From contig CAYGTK010000093.1 in the NCBI GenBank assembly GCA_964352775.1, forward strand, positions 1 through 15,596: a stretch of 15,596 bases of DNA, given 5' to 3'. Below are positions 7,733 through 15,028 of this stretch, one piece after another. The position numbers were made by a program, and so were the translations under genes. How positions within the stretch are numbered: the first letter of the stretch is position 1; each line of letters begins with the position of its first letter. The notes beneath the pieces were generated by a model. That model saw only the letters and a program-made list of their open reading frames with translations. It searched no databases and was not told where the DNA came from. Origin of the DNA: CAYGTK01 sp964352775 (GTDB lineage Bacteria; Bacteroidota; Bacteroidia; Chitinophagales; CAIOSU01).

Positions 7733-8116
7733 ATGGAAAAGGCGGTGAAAAAACGTGGGATATTGGGTAGTATTTTTGGCTTGAAATGCCCAGCTTGTAG
7801 GCAGGGTGGTTTGTTTAAAAATAAGAGTGCTTTCCCGCTAGGGGAGATGATGGATATGCCGCATAATTGTACCCATTGTAAGGAGGATTTTGTGCGCGAA
7901 CCAGGCTTCTATTTTGGGGCTATGTATGTGAGTTATGGCTTGGGTGCAGGCTTGCTTTTACCGCTATATGTTATCCTCCGCTGGGGTTTCGACTTCGATT
8001 TTTGGCAGGCTATTGGTGGCTGTATTCTTATCCCTCTTTTCTTTACGCCTTACATCTTCCGCCTATCGCGTTCGCTGTGGATCCACATTTTTGTGCGGTA
8101 TAACAATAGTTTATAG
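7733..8116 (+). CDS. DUF983 family zinc-ribbon membrane protein
   Basis: This 127-residue protein has the usual DUF983 layout. A short basic N-terminus is followed by two CxxC knuckles, C19-PA-C22 and C46-TH-C49, which likely bind one zinc ion. Next comes the family-typical EPGFYFGAMYVSYG segment at residues 56-69, then two membrane helices at about 62-84 and 90-110. The length fits the family. The protein should sit in the inner membrane with the zinc ribbon in the cytoplasm. Its biochemical function is not established. It has its own upstream region after the preceding terminator and is followed by an inverted repeat, so it is probably transcribed alone. Confidence 0.9.
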   Translation: MEKAVKKRGILGSIFGLKCPACRQGGLFKNKSAFPLGEMMDMPHNCTHCKEDFVREPGFYFGAMYVSYGLGAGLLLPLYVILRWGFDFDFWQAIGGCILIPLFFTPYIFRLSRSLWIHIFVRYNNSL

Positions 8117-8125
8117 TCGGATAGA

Positions 8126-8171
8126 TAAATACTTAGTAATGAGCTACTAGCAACCATCACCTAAGTATTTA
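8126..8171. repeat. 11-bp inverted repeat after the DUF983 gene
   Basis: TAAATACTTAG (8126-8136) and CTAAGTATTTA (8161-8171) are perfectly complementary across a 24-base spacer. It begins ten bases past the DUF983 stop codon. The stem is AT-rich and lacks a clean T-tract, so it would be a weak terminator at best; a mobile palindrome or a binding site is also possible. Confidence 0.5.
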
Positions 8172-8204
8172 CTTCAATTAAATATCCAGTAATTTCGCAA
8201 GTGG

Positions 8205-8216
8205 GTACAATTGTAC
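8205..8216. promoter_or_regulatory. 12-bp palindrome upstream of the terminase-like gene, candidate operator
   Basis: GTACAATTGTAC is a perfect palindrome ending 31 bases before the ATG at 8248. Its position fits a dimeric repressor site over the promoter of the downstream gene. No binding protein is identifiable in the window. Confidence 0.35.
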
Positions 8217-8247
8217 AGTTATACTACAGGCAACTAAAAAATTGCCC

Positions 8248-8685
8248 ATGCCCCGCACTAGTAAGTTAACCGAGGCCCTATTATCTGCCCTTGAGGAGGT
8301 ACTGGCCGATGACTACGCCCCACTTATTTTTACTGATGAAGAACTACTGCTTCTGGTTAATGAAAAGCTACCAGAAAGGAACCAAATAGGCCTACGTACA
8401 TTTGAGCGATTTAAGGCTGCAAATTTGAAAGATGAAGAGGAGCATATCAGCACCCGATTATCGGCCTTTCAGCAGCATATAAAAATGGCGCGATTGCGAC
8501 AAAAATATGCACTGCTTAGCGGGCTACTTTCGGGCGAGGGAAATGTTACCGTTATGAAGTGGGCCGCCGAGCGGAAATTTATAGAATGGAGTGGCAAGGT
8601 GAACAGTGATATGATAGACCATCCCCCCGTGCAGCTTACCATAATGCCTTACAGCATGGCGGTGGATGGTAGTGCAGATAGTTGA
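8248..8685 (+). CDS. Small protein resembling phage terminase small subunits (uncertain)
   Basis: The start is set at the ATG at 8248; a TTG two codons earlier is less likely. The 145-residue product has no signal peptide or membrane helix. Residues 1-65 contain predicted helices with a TDEELLLLVNEKLPE...GLRTFERFK stretch that looks like a helix-turn-helix DNA-binding region. The later MKWAAERKFIEWSGK segment resembles the (W)xxExRxPxEW tail end seen in terminase small subunits. This suggests a DNA-recognition role in phage packaging, but the similarity is short and I could be wrong; another DNA-binding adaptor is possible. No large terminase is next to it. It is on the opposite strand from, and 2.3 kb away from, the tail/lysis module. 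It ends just before a strong bidirectional terminator. Confidence 0.5.
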   Translation: MPRTSKLTEALLSALEEVLADDYAPLIFTDEELLLLVNEKLPERNQIGLRTFERFKAANLKDEEEHISTRLSAFQQHIKMARLRQKYALLSGLLSGEGNVTVMKWAAERKFIEWSGKVNSDMIDHPPVQLTIMPYSMAVDGSADS

Positions 8686-8693
8686 GCTTATAA

Positions 8694-8736
8694 AATAAAG
8701 ATCCCCCTTAGCTATCAGCTAAGGGGGATCTTTATT
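8694..8736. terminator. Bidirectional intrinsic terminator with a 20-bp stem
   Basis: Positions 8694-8713 and 8717-8736 are perfectly complementary around a three-base ATC loop. The stem core is GATCCCCCTTAGCT. The stem ends in A-rich sequence on the left and T-rich sequence on the right, so it can terminate both strands. It lies between the convergent stops at 8685 and 8757. Confidence 0.93.
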
Positions 8737-8756
8737 ATAAGTGTCTTTAGCAGGGC

Positions 8757-9335
8757 TTACTGCTCAATTACTACATAGCACACATCGGTAAATGTACCCG
8801 ATACTACTTGGGTAGCTAATGTGGACGTATTAGTTAACTCGCCCTCAAATGTTCCTGAAATGGTTAATGCACTTGGGTCGCAATCGGTAATGGTTATCTT
8901 GGTAGTAGGGCTAACTCCGCTAGTAGCTGAGCCACCGCCTCCGGTTGGGTCTAGTATAGTTACTAAAGCAAATTCGCAACCAGATGATCCTAGGCAGAAG
9001 TTGCCACCCAATATATCACCTGTAATGGTCTCTAGCTTCATACAATCGCCAGTGGTGCCAAATTCAATGTTGTTTACCGCCAGTGAAAATATTAGTCCAT
9101 TAGCATCTGTGGCGTTCAGATCGAAGCGCTTACCTGGCACGTTGTTAGCATTTGGGTCTTCTCCTTTACGTATTTGAGCTGTAACTGATACTGCTGTAAA
9201 GGCAGTACCGTCTACTGTGGCAGTGAAGCCGTTGGTGCAGTTGCCGCCATTGTTATTATCGTCATCATCATCGCAGCTGGTAAATACGGTACTGAACAAT
9301 AAGGCGATAGCTAATAGGTACGTTAAGTTCTTCAT
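8757..9335 (-). CDS. Probable surface-exposed lipoprotein of unknown function
   Basis: The frame opens at 9440, but the ATG at 9335 begins a clear lipoprotein signal (MKNLTYLLAIALLFS...TSC, lipidated Cys at residue 21), giving 192 residues. The cysteine is followed directly by DDDDD and then an Asn/Gly linker; acidic residues just after the Cys act as a surface-export signal in Bacteroidota. The mature domain is small, strand-rich and Gly/Thr-rich, with several cysteines (for example CMKL, FCLGSSGCEF, CDPS, DVCYVV) that may form disulphides. A C-terminal pattern of SGTFEGEL and VSGTFTDVCYV resembles small Bacteroidota lipoprotein domains such as DUF6252, but the assignment is tentative. It is divergent from the SGNH gene and convergent with the terminase-like gene, so it is probably monocistronic. 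Confidence 0.8.
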   Translation of the reverse strand: MKNLTYLLAIALLFSTVFTSCDDDDDNNNGGNCTNGFTATVDGTAFTAVSVTAQIRKGEDPNANNVPGKRFDLNATDANGLIFSLAVNNIEFGTTGDCMKLETITGDILGGNFCLGSSGCEFALVTILDPTGGGGSATSGVSPTTKITITDCDPSALTISGTFEGELTNTSTLATQVVSGTFTDVCYVVIEQ

Positions 9336-9474
9336 TTGAAAGTTTATGTGTGTTGGTAATAATACCGCGAATATAGCACTCAAAATGTTAAACTGAGTAT
9401 TTAGGTATAGAGATAAAGATGTACTAGCTAAGTTTAGCATTGGGTATAAGCACGCTTACTTATCACACATTCCG

Positions 9475-9482
9475 TACATTTG
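9475..9482 (+). promoter_or_regulatory. Perfect TAnnTTTG -7 box before the SGNH gene
   Basis: TACATTTG matches the Bacteroidota -7 consensus at every defined base and ends five bases before the ATG at 9488. No TTG -33 box is seen at the usual spacing. Function would imply a leaderless or very short leader transcript. Confidence 0.4.
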
Positions 9483-9487
9483 AAACA

Positions 9488-11020
9488 ATGAAAGAACTGT
9501 TGCCTAAGCATCTTTTAAAAACCTTGCTCGCAGGCATCCCCCTGCTTATCTGTGCCATATTCGCTTTTAATGTGGTGTGGTATCAGCAGTTCGATGTATT
9601 TGGGGTGGTGGTGTTTCTACTGCTAGGAGGCCTCGGTTATTTCACCTCACTTTACTGGGTGGGTAAGGCTTTTAGTTGGAAGGAGTTGGGGTGGTTTTTG
9701 GTATTGGGTTTTGGTGGGTTTTTGGTATTGGTGGGTGCGGTATATCCCATTCCTATAATTGTCTCCCATCTTGTTGCTTTCTTTCTATTTATTGCTTTCT
9801 ATAGAAGATCAAAATTGATTCTATCTCTAAATTCAAAACAAAAAAGGCGAGCTATTTTGCTCGCCTTATTAGTTCTAGCTTGCGTGTGTATCATCCTAAT
9901 ACTTCGGTATGATGAGCAAATTAGTAGTGTATTCAGCTTAATGACCAATCTTTATAAAGGTATAGCTGCGGTATTATTATTTCTGACCTTATCCGTTAGT
10001 CTGCTCAGCCCTAAGGTGTGGGCATTAAGAATGGAACTTAGTTTAATGGTGCTGTTCTCAGTAGGTACTCTTTTGGGGGTAGAATACTATCTGTATTTCT
10101 TTAGCCCGCACATCGATAGCTCACAGCGTATTGCAAGCCCGTATTATTTGAGTCCATACAGTGCAAAAGGGGCAGATAGGTATAATGGACTTAAACCAAA
10201 TAGGGAAATTAGATATAGCGGTCCAGAATTTGATTACTACCGAAAGACTAATCATTTAGGTCTAACCGACCCTAGAATAAGTGATGTAGCTAGAAAGTGT
10301 GCCATCTTATGTTTGGGTGATTCCTTTACAGAAGGCTTCGGTGTTCCATATGATTCATCTTGGGTTCAGGTTGCAGAGCGAAAAGTGAATGAACAGGTAT
10401 CTGGTATAGAATTTCTGAATGCTGGAAACTCAGGATCGGACCCCTTTTTTCACACCGTTCTTTATAATGAAAAACTAAACCACCTTGATGCCAAGGTGGT
10501 TATTATGGCGTTGAATTATAGTGATCTGAGTGAAGTTATTACTCGGAGAGGTCGCAAAAGATTTGTTAAAGAAAATGTAAAATATAGCCCCTCCCCAAGA
10601 TATGAGGCGTTATTCGCTAGTAGCTATCTTGCTAAGATAATTACTAAGGATGCACTCAATTACAACGAGTTACTTATTCCTAAACAAAACTTTGAAAAGC
10701 ACTTAGCAAATGCAAATGCTATAATACTAGAAGAACTAAAGACATTCGGCACCCAGCTAAAAGCAAACGGTGCTACCCTAGTAGTTGTCATCAATCCGAT
10801 ATTAGATGAACTGTTAGCAAATGAATATCTCTTACACGACTGGCCAAATACTTTTAAGGACTTCAACCTTATCGATCTACTAGCTCTTTCTGATAAAACA
10901 AGAGCACAATCGATATACTACCCTCTCGATGGACATTATAACACTAAAGGTTACAATCTAATGGGAGAAGCAATTGCCGAGTGGCTAATAGAAAATGAAA
11001 TGTTTCCTTGTCAAGACTGA
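9488..11020 (+). CDS. Multi-pass membrane SGNH/GDSL-fold hydrolase or acyltransferase
   Basis: The ATG at 9488 is preferred over the frame opening at 9440, whose first 16 codons are poor and overlap the divergent promoter region; the product is 510 residues. The N-terminal half has about seven membrane helices between residues 11 and 210. The C-terminal half, from about 270, carries SGNH blocks: GDSFTEGFG with the nucleophile Ser279, Gly313 in NAGNSGSDP, Asn343 in LNYSD, and D481-G-H483 near the end. All four signature residues are thus present. Such domains fused to membrane helices often add or remove acyl groups on cell-surface polymers, so an envelope-modifying role is inferred; the domain should face the periplasm. 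A 15-bp in-frame direct repeat (9693-9707, 9717-9731) encodes FLVLGFGG/FLVLVGAV in a helix. Its 3' end overlaps the convergent holin gene by ten bases. Confidence 0.82.
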   Translation: MKELLPKHLLKTLLAGIPLLICAIFAFNVVWYQQFDVFGVVVFLLLGGLGYFTSLYWVGKAFSWKELGWFLVLGFGGFLVLVGAVYPIPIIVSHLVAFFLFIAFYRRSKLILSLNSKQKRRAILLALLVLACVCIILILRYDEQISSVFSLMTNLYKGIAAVLLFLTLSVSLLSPKVWALRMELSLMVLFSVGTLLGVEYYLYFFSPHIDSSQRIASPYYLSPYSAKGADRYNGLKPNREIRYSGPEFDYYRKTNHLGLTDPRISDVARKCAILCLGDSFTEGFGVPYDSSWVQVAERKVNEQVSGIEFLNAGNSGSDPFFHTVLYNEKLNHLDAKVVIMALNYSDLSEVITRRGRKRFVKENVKYSPSPRYEALFASSYLAKIITKDALNYNELLIPKQNFEKHLANANAIILEELKTFGTQLKANGATLVVVINPILDELLANEYLLHDWPNTFKDFNLIDLLALSDKTRAQSIYYPLDGHYNTKGYNLMGEAIAEWLIENEMFPCQD

Positions 11021-11469
11021 TCTCTCCTTCTCTCTCTCCTAGTAAGTAATGACCTATCTACATTTAAGGTCAGTTTATCAGCTACTTTCTCTACTGATCT
11101 TCCTATAACATAACCTCCCAATCCTATTTCTAGTAGCGTCCAAAACTGGTCGGGTAGTTGAATAGTAGGTACTTCTAACCAAAAACCCATTAGGGGTTGT
11201 AGAAAGTAGTGGTAGACTATAATAAAAGCAAAGGTGAGCATTACTACTGGCCGCCAGTTGCGCTGAAGCAAGCTCCCTTTCATTTCTGCTAACAGCACAT
11301 CGCGCTGTGCATCATTCAAGGCTTGTAACCGGGCTAGTACTATTTCGGCCAATCTGTTCTTCGCCTCTAGCTTTTCGGTAGGGCTGCTTATCAGTTCATC
11401 CAGTAGCTTTCCGGTAGCACCTATAATGCCTTCAGCAGCACCTTTACTTAGTTTATCTAGTAGGGGCAT
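11011..11469 (-). CDS. Holin of the 3TM (GTA-type) family
   Basis: This 152-residue protein matches the pattern of the GTA_holin_3TM family. It has an amphipathic helical N-terminus (about 1-68), then RNWRPVVM at 70-77 leading into a long hydrophobic helix (about 74-98) with the family-like YHYFLQP, and a second hydrophobic stretch (about 109-123, LLEIGLGGYVIGRS). Members form pores in the inner membrane that release the lytic enzyme. The start lies five bases after the stop of the lysozyme-like gene, making this the last gene of the phage module. The C-terminus is unusually basic (RRERRRDQS), and that stretch is encoded by the purine-rich strand next to, and partly overlapping, the 3' end of the convergent SGNH gene. 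Confidence 0.8.
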   Translation of the reverse strand: MPLLDKLSKGAAEGIIGATGKLLDELISSPTEKLEAKNRLAEIVLARLQALNDAQRDVLLAEMKGSLLQRNWRPVVMLTFAFIIVYHYFLQPLMGFWLEVPTIQLPDQFWTLLEIGLGGYVIGRSVEKVADKLTLNVDRSLLTRRERRRDQS

Positions 11470-11474
11470 AGTGT

Positions 11475-11942
11475 TTATTTTTTCGCAATATCACTTTCAT
11501 CATATATGGTCAGCAGCACCTCTTCCCTCCTATTAAGTGCGGGCTGTAGTTTTTTGTACAGCATTTCAAAGGCCTTTCTGCTTTCACCAATAAAACCTTG
11601 CTTCAGGGTATTATCGTTTGCCGTATCGCCTACCAGTATGCAGCCTTGGGTATCGGCATCGGTATTACCTACATGCATATACACATGCCGAAAATTTGGC
11701 ACAGCCTGCAACTCTATATGCCAACTGAACCAGGGGTATCTGTCGCGATAACGGCGCGTAAGTGGGCTCGTTACTTGACGAAACTGTAACTGATAAGTGC
11801 CTTTAGGTATGCGAGTGTGTCCAGCTACTTTAGTATTGCGGTGCTCATCCTCCAAGGTATAACTCTCAAATTGACCATTTACGAACAGTAAGCCTAGTGT
11901 GCTTTCGTGCGATCCTGAATATCTGTGAAGCTGTAATTTCAT
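11475..11942 (-). CDS. DUF5675 family protein, phage lysis-module enzyme candidate
   Basis: The start is fixed by an ATGA overlap with the stop of the upstream gene, giving 155 residues. The sequence has the DUF5675 hallmarks: an N-terminal HRYSGSHESTLGLL, TLEDEHR at 29-35, RIPKGTYQL at 44-52, and the strongly conserved HVGNTDADTQGCILVG at 90-105 with His90 and Cys101. The spacing of His and Cys recalls L,D-transpeptidase-like active sites, and the family is commonly found in phage lysis cassettes, so a role in peptidoglycan cleavage or modification is inferred. It has no signal peptide and sits directly before the holin, which fits holin-dependent release. An enzymatic activity for the family is not something I can assert. 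Confidence 0.82.
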   Translation of the reverse strand: MKLQLHRYSGSHESTLGLLFVNGQFESYTLEDEHRNTKVAGHTRIPKGTYQLQFRQVTSPLTRRYRDRYPWFSWHIELQAVPNFRHVYMHVGNTDADTQGCILVGDTANDNTLKQGFIGESRKAFEMLYKKLQPALNRREEVLLTIYDESDIAKK

Positions 11943-12259
11943 CGTTTCTTCAAGTCGTAGGTTTCCCAAAATTTTCTGATGTTCTCGTCGTAAGTATCAA
12001 ATTTCTCGCGACTCAGCTGTGCCTCTTTCAACAGAGTGCGTTGGTCTGTTTCTATCCGTACCAGCGTTTCTAGTATTTTAGTTTCCGTCATTTCCATGCG
12101 GATAACTTTGGCCTCTACCTCTATCAGCCGGGTCTCAAATCGAGCAACGTTCACCCGCATATTTATCCAAGCGGCCACCACTATGGTAAGTAAGCTTATG
12201 CCCCAACCTACCAGATGCACAAAGCTTACCTGGGGCATTGTTTGTTTATCTGTTCTCAT
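11939..12259 (-). CDS. Small membrane-anchored coiled-coil phage protein
   Basis: This 106-residue protein has one membrane helix at about residues 12-33 (HLVGWGISLLTIVVAAWI) followed by a long charged helix with heptad-like hydrophobic spacing (FETRLIEVEAKVIRMEMTETKILETLVRIET...). The layout, and its place immediately upstream of a lysis enzyme and holin, are compatible with an inner-membrane spanin-like or other lysis accessory subunit, but no sequence motif proves this. It starts three bases after the tail-fibre stop and overlaps the next gene by four bases, so translation is probably coupled. Confidence 0.7.
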   Translation of the reverse strand: MRTDKQTMPQVSFVHLVGWGISLLTIVVAAWINMRVNVARFETRLIEVEAKVIRMEMTETKILETLVRIETDQRTLLKEAQLSREKFDTYDENIRKFWETYDLKKR

Positions 12260-12262
12260 TAG

Positions 12263-13558
12263 TTACACATCTACCCAGCTAAAGCTGTTGTGAAATTGTA
12301 AGGTTTTGGTAGTGGTGTTATATATCACCAAGCCTTCTTCTGGGGTAGCAATGGCATCACGCTCTGTAGTGGTCATTCGTGGGGGAAGGAAGCCTTGTGT
12401 GGTGCTATCTACCTGTAGAACGGCAGTTGGAGAGGTATTTTGAGTGTTGACTGAGATACTGTTGGCGAAAAGGTGTCCAGAGTTATCGATGCTAGATATT
12501 ATTACATCATTTGAATCTCTGAGAGTAAACAACAACGATGATAAAATTTGATTCCATGCCTTCACTGAAAGCCCACTATCAGAGTCATAGATAAGAGAAC
12601 CTTGTTCACCACTATCATTTAGCAGACAATACAATCCAGCCTCACTAATTGAAAATGAATTTTTTACATTAGTGTTTAAATCTTCATATACAATTAAACA
12701 ATTTGCATCGTTTACAGTAACCCCGTTCACTAGAGCCCCATCTGTATAGCTGATCCTAGTCACCCCATCCTCCGCACTCTGCGAAAACATAGCATTAATA
12801 CCTAAACTATCTATCTCTGTAGTTATCTGCAGCGCAGTGGTATCTATATAAATCCCCTGATCAATATCAGCAGTATCTCGTGCTAAACGAATGAGGTCTT
12901 CGTTCATTTTCATTGTGGCAGGAAAATTGCCCGCACTATCGTAAATGGCAAAATTCACATCCCCAGAATTAAAGACCAGGTTACTACCTATAGCATTCTC
13001 ATCTTCTGTTGATATGAGTACTCCATCGGGTGTAACATCAACGGCAGAGAAATTGCCATTGGCCAGATCGCGGTACATCATATACGTCCCCCATCCTGGC
13101 ACACCAGTAAGCGGACTGAACTCATCTATACCATTCAAAAAGAAGGTATCACCATCTACTCTGCTTACACCTATGTGTTCTACTCCGGCACCTAGGAAGT
13201 TGTCGGTCATGCTCATGGCATTGAGGCCATCGGTGGCGGCTATTTTGCCTTGTACATCAAGATCGGCATCAGGGCTTGTAGTTCCTACGCCTACTTTGCC
13301 TTGGGCGTAACCTATGTCAATGCCGTTCTGTTGCCAGAGGCTGGATGAAGAGCTGCCGGTTATTTCTACTATTCCGCCAGCGGTGCGGGTATACATCTTA
13401 TCATCGGCGGTGTTTATCACTATTTCGCCAATGTAAATGTCGGTATCTAGCCAGCCTGTGGTTTTGTGATCGGCCACGGTGGGTACGGTGGGCACTTGGC
13501 CCGTGGTGGTAAATCTGCGTTCTTGGCGACGGAGGTATTGTTTGGTGAGGGTACTCAT
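12263..13558 (-). CDS. Phage tail fibre / receptor-binding protein
   Basis: The 431-residue product starts with a short basic N-terminus. Residues 39-66 (DIYIGEIVINTADDKMYTRTAGGIVEI) follow the 'YxGELAINTxDGKLYxR' pattern found near the N-termini of phage tail fibres. KVGVGTTSPDADLDVQGKI at 88-106 is a trimeric-fibre motif. The centre is a long strand-rich region of Ser, Thr, Asp, Asn and Gly. The C-terminus (GFLPPRMTTTERDAI, then GLVIYNTTTKTLQFHN) repeats a motif widely seen in Bacteroidota fibre proteins. No C-terminal intramolecular chaperone of the endosialidase (S74) type is visible. It should be the distal host-binding part of the particle. It starts six bases after the stop of a 39-codon ORF. 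Confidence 0.85.
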   Translation of the reverse strand: MSTLTKQYLRRQERRFTTTGQVPTVPTVADHKTTGWLDTDIYIGEIVINTADDKMYTRTAGGIVEITGSSSSSLWQQNGIDIGYAQGKVGVGTTSPDADLDVQGKIAATDGLNAMSMTDNFLGAGVEHIGVSRVDGDTFFLNGIDEFSPLTGVPGWGTYMMYRDLANGNFSAVDVTPDGVLISTEDENAIGSNLVFNSGDVNFAIYDSAGNFPATMKMNEDLIRLARDTADIDQGIYIDTTALQITTEIDSLGINAMFSQSAEDGVTRISYTDGALVNGVTVNDANCLIVYEDLNTNVKNSFSISEAGLYCLLNDSGEQGSLIYDSDSGLSVKAWNQILSSLLFTLRDSNDVIISSIDNSGHLFANSISVNTQNTSPTAVLQVDSTTQGFLPPRMTTTERDAIATPEEGLVIYNTTTKTLQFHNSFSWVDV

Positions 13559-13564
13559 GTGTTT

Positions 13565-13684
13565 TTAGTCGGGGTTATTGCCGTCTTCTAAGTCAGCTTG
13601 GGGCGCAGTTGCACCGCTGCCGGAAGGACAGCCTTGTTCTACAATTAGATCGAGTATGGGGTAAAGGGTTATGGTAACGTCCAT
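13565..13684 (-). CDS. 39-residue small ORF between the BppU-like and tail-fibre genes
   Basis: An ATG at 13684 opens a 39-codon frame (MDVTITLYPILDLIVEQGC... ending ...DLEDGNNPD) that stops at 13565. It begins two bases after the stop of the BppU-like gene and ends six bases before the tail-fibre start, filling the gap exactly. This packing is the main evidence that it is translated; the product is acidic at the C-terminus and has one Cys in a CPSGSG segment. I do not recognise it. A minor tail component or an assembly factor is possible. Without it, the module would have an uncharacteristic 128-base gap. Confidence 0.6.
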   Translation of the reverse strand: MDVTITLYPILDLIVEQGCPSGSGATAPQADLEDGNNPD

Positions 13685-13686
13685 GA

Positions 13687-14106
13687 TCAGGAAAGACTGG
13701 TGATGTGTTTCGTTTTCGCGCTTTTCAGTTCGAAAGCTTTGCCATTATCGGCGGTTTCAATGCGTACTATCTGGTCGAAGGTGCCATTATCAAAAGCCCC
13801 ATTAGCACTTTGGAATTTCACTTCGAAATAGATCTTCCCCAAGGGGGAACTCAAGGTATCTACCGACTGCACCAGTACTTGAAACTTACCCGTATCGGTA
13901 GTTTGGTCAAGCTGAATGAAGTCGTCGGAATTATGGTCGGCGATGGTCTCGCGGCTGTATTTAGCCAACACATTCTCATCGCTATCCACTAGGTGGACAA
14001 TGACTCCTGTGAAGCCGGTAGCAAGATCCACCACCGTTCCACTATCGTCTTTCACGGTGAAAACGATCACTTTGTCTTCGCCGCGGTATATGCTGTTGCT
14101 TTCCAT
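13687..14106 (-). CDS. BppU-like baseplate/tail protein
   Basis: The ATG at 14106 shares its first base with the stop of the upstream gene (TAATG), so this start is preferred over one at 14181 that would run deep into that gene. The result is 139 residues. The protein opens with YRGEDKVIVFTVKDDSGTVVDL, TGFTGVIVHLVDSDENVLAKYS, then a FIQLDQTTDTGKFQVLVQ segment. This 'driver-of-potential-then-DxxGxxxDLTG' Ig-like pattern resembles the N-terminal domain of phage upper baseplate proteins (BppU). It probably forms a beta-sandwich adaptor near the tail tip and is followed by the fibre gene, in line with that role. Confidence 0.65.
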   Translation of the reverse strand: MESNSIYRGEDKVIVFTVKDDSGTVVDLATGFTGVIVHLVDSDENVLAKYSRETIADHNSDDFIQLDQTTDTGKFQVLVQSVDTLSSPLGKIYFEVKFQSANGAFDNGTFDQIVRIETADNGKAFELKSAKTKHITSLS

Positions 14107-14978
14107 TATAGGGTGATAATTCGGTAGGTTAAGTAAAGGGTGATGTCGCTGTTGCCTGTTGCTGGGTCGCCTGTTGGACAATAGAGTTGTAGGGCTTCGT
14201 TCTCTGCAAATTGACTGTACGTGGTACTCGGGTTATAGTAGCCCTCAAAACGGTATCGCCTAGCAGCCGAACTCGCCAATAGATCAGTATTGAAGAACTG
14301 CTCATCTTCGGCTGTATCAGTCTTTAGGGATAACACGAAGTGGTCGTCATAAGGTGTCCCGCCATAGCTATCTATAGCACCAATGGCGCTTATTACTTCA
14401 ATGGCCTTACCAACTCCTGGAGCTGGTATCAGTTGAACGGGTGAGCTGTTCAAACTCTGGATACTGGCTGATGAAATACTGAACTTCATCTCCATCAATT
14501 CCACACCCGTGCTTGGTGAACCTATGGCCAATTGCTGCCAGGTTGTACCATCAAAATAGTACTCGGTATTGCCATCCAAATTATGGACGCGGTAGCCTTC
14601 TAGCGGAGTGATGGGTAACCATTCTTCCAGCTCCTCTCCTGCTACATCGGTGGCAAAGTATTGGGCTATATCGTTAGTAGTAGCAGAATCCCATGCATCA
14701 TCAGCATCGCCGTTTATATCTGCGGAGATGTCGATGGAGGTAGCTACTGCTGTACCAAGATCTGATAAAATATAACGGTCGCCATGTTGGGCCATCGGTG
14801 GGGCAAGCATGGCATCGGCTACTCCCAGCACAGGGGCTTGCCAATATTGCGGTGCCCAGGCTATTTCGCCATTGGCATCTTTGGTTAGTTGGGTCACCTC
14901 TTCAGCAGCTGCAAAATCCTTGGGTGGATGCAGCTCTTCGTTCTCTAAATAGGCGTGTATATTAGGGTATTGGGGCAT
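14106..14978 (-). CDS. Phage tail protein with DUF2793-like region
   Basis: The 290-residue protein has a region around residues 45-155 that follows the DUF2793 pattern of GTA and phage tail proteins: QAPVLGVADAMLAPP, then GDRYIL, then EEWLPITPLEGYRVHN, then EYYFDGTTWQQL. The rest is a strand-rich domain (about 165-290) that ends in a hydrophobic strand. This suggests a tail-tip or fibre-attachment protein. It is the first gene after a 196-base gap with repeats, and its stop overlaps the next start by one base. No signal peptide or membrane helix is seen. Confidence 0.65.
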   Translation of the reverse strand: MPQYPNIHAYLENEELHPPKDFAAAEEVTQLTKDANGEIAWAPQYWQAPVLGVADAMLAPPMAQHGDRYILSDLGTAVATSIDISADINGDADDAWDSATTNDIAQYFATDVAGEELEEWLPITPLEGYRVHNLDGNTEYYFDGTTWQQLAIGSPSTGVELMEMKFSISSASIQSLNSSPVQLIPAPGVGKAIEVISAIGAIDSYGGTPYDDHFVLSLKTDTAEDEQFFNTDLLASSAARRYRFEGYYNPSTTYSQFAENEALQLYCPTGDPATGNSDITLYLTYRIITL

Positions 14979-14984
14979 GTTCTA

Positions 14985-15012
14985 GTAATTAGTTGATAGT
15001 ATTTAGTCGTTA
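14985..15012. repeat. Heptamer array upstream of the tail protein gene
   Basis: Four degenerate units GTAATTA-GTTGATA-GTATTTA-GTCGTTA follow each other with exact seven-base periodicity, with a consensus of GTnnTTA-like units. They end 16 bases before a REP-like inverted repeat. The period matches the arrays at 1554-1608, although the unit sequence differs. Confidence 0.55.
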
Positions 15013-15028
15013 GATAAATTCCCATACT

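Noticed and set aside
9336..9440. Upstream extension of the surface lipoprotein and overlapping starts with the SGNH gene
   Set aside because: The extended forms would overlap head to head at 9440 and hide the signal peptide; the internal ATGs at 9335 and 9488 leave a normal divergent promoter region.
8117..11020. A prophage left boundary with att site
   Set aside because: No tRNA gene, integrase or paired direct repeat was found, so the boundary cannot be placed.
12945..13310. Plus-strand 121-codon frame opposite the tail fibre
   Set aside because: It is antisense to a well-supported fibre gene and has low-complexity Ser/Pro/Thr content only.
14107..14181. N-terminal extension of the BppU-like gene (MSNRRPSNRQ...)
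   Set aside because: It overlaps the end of the upstream gene by 75 bases; the TAATG junction at 14106 is the typical coupled start.
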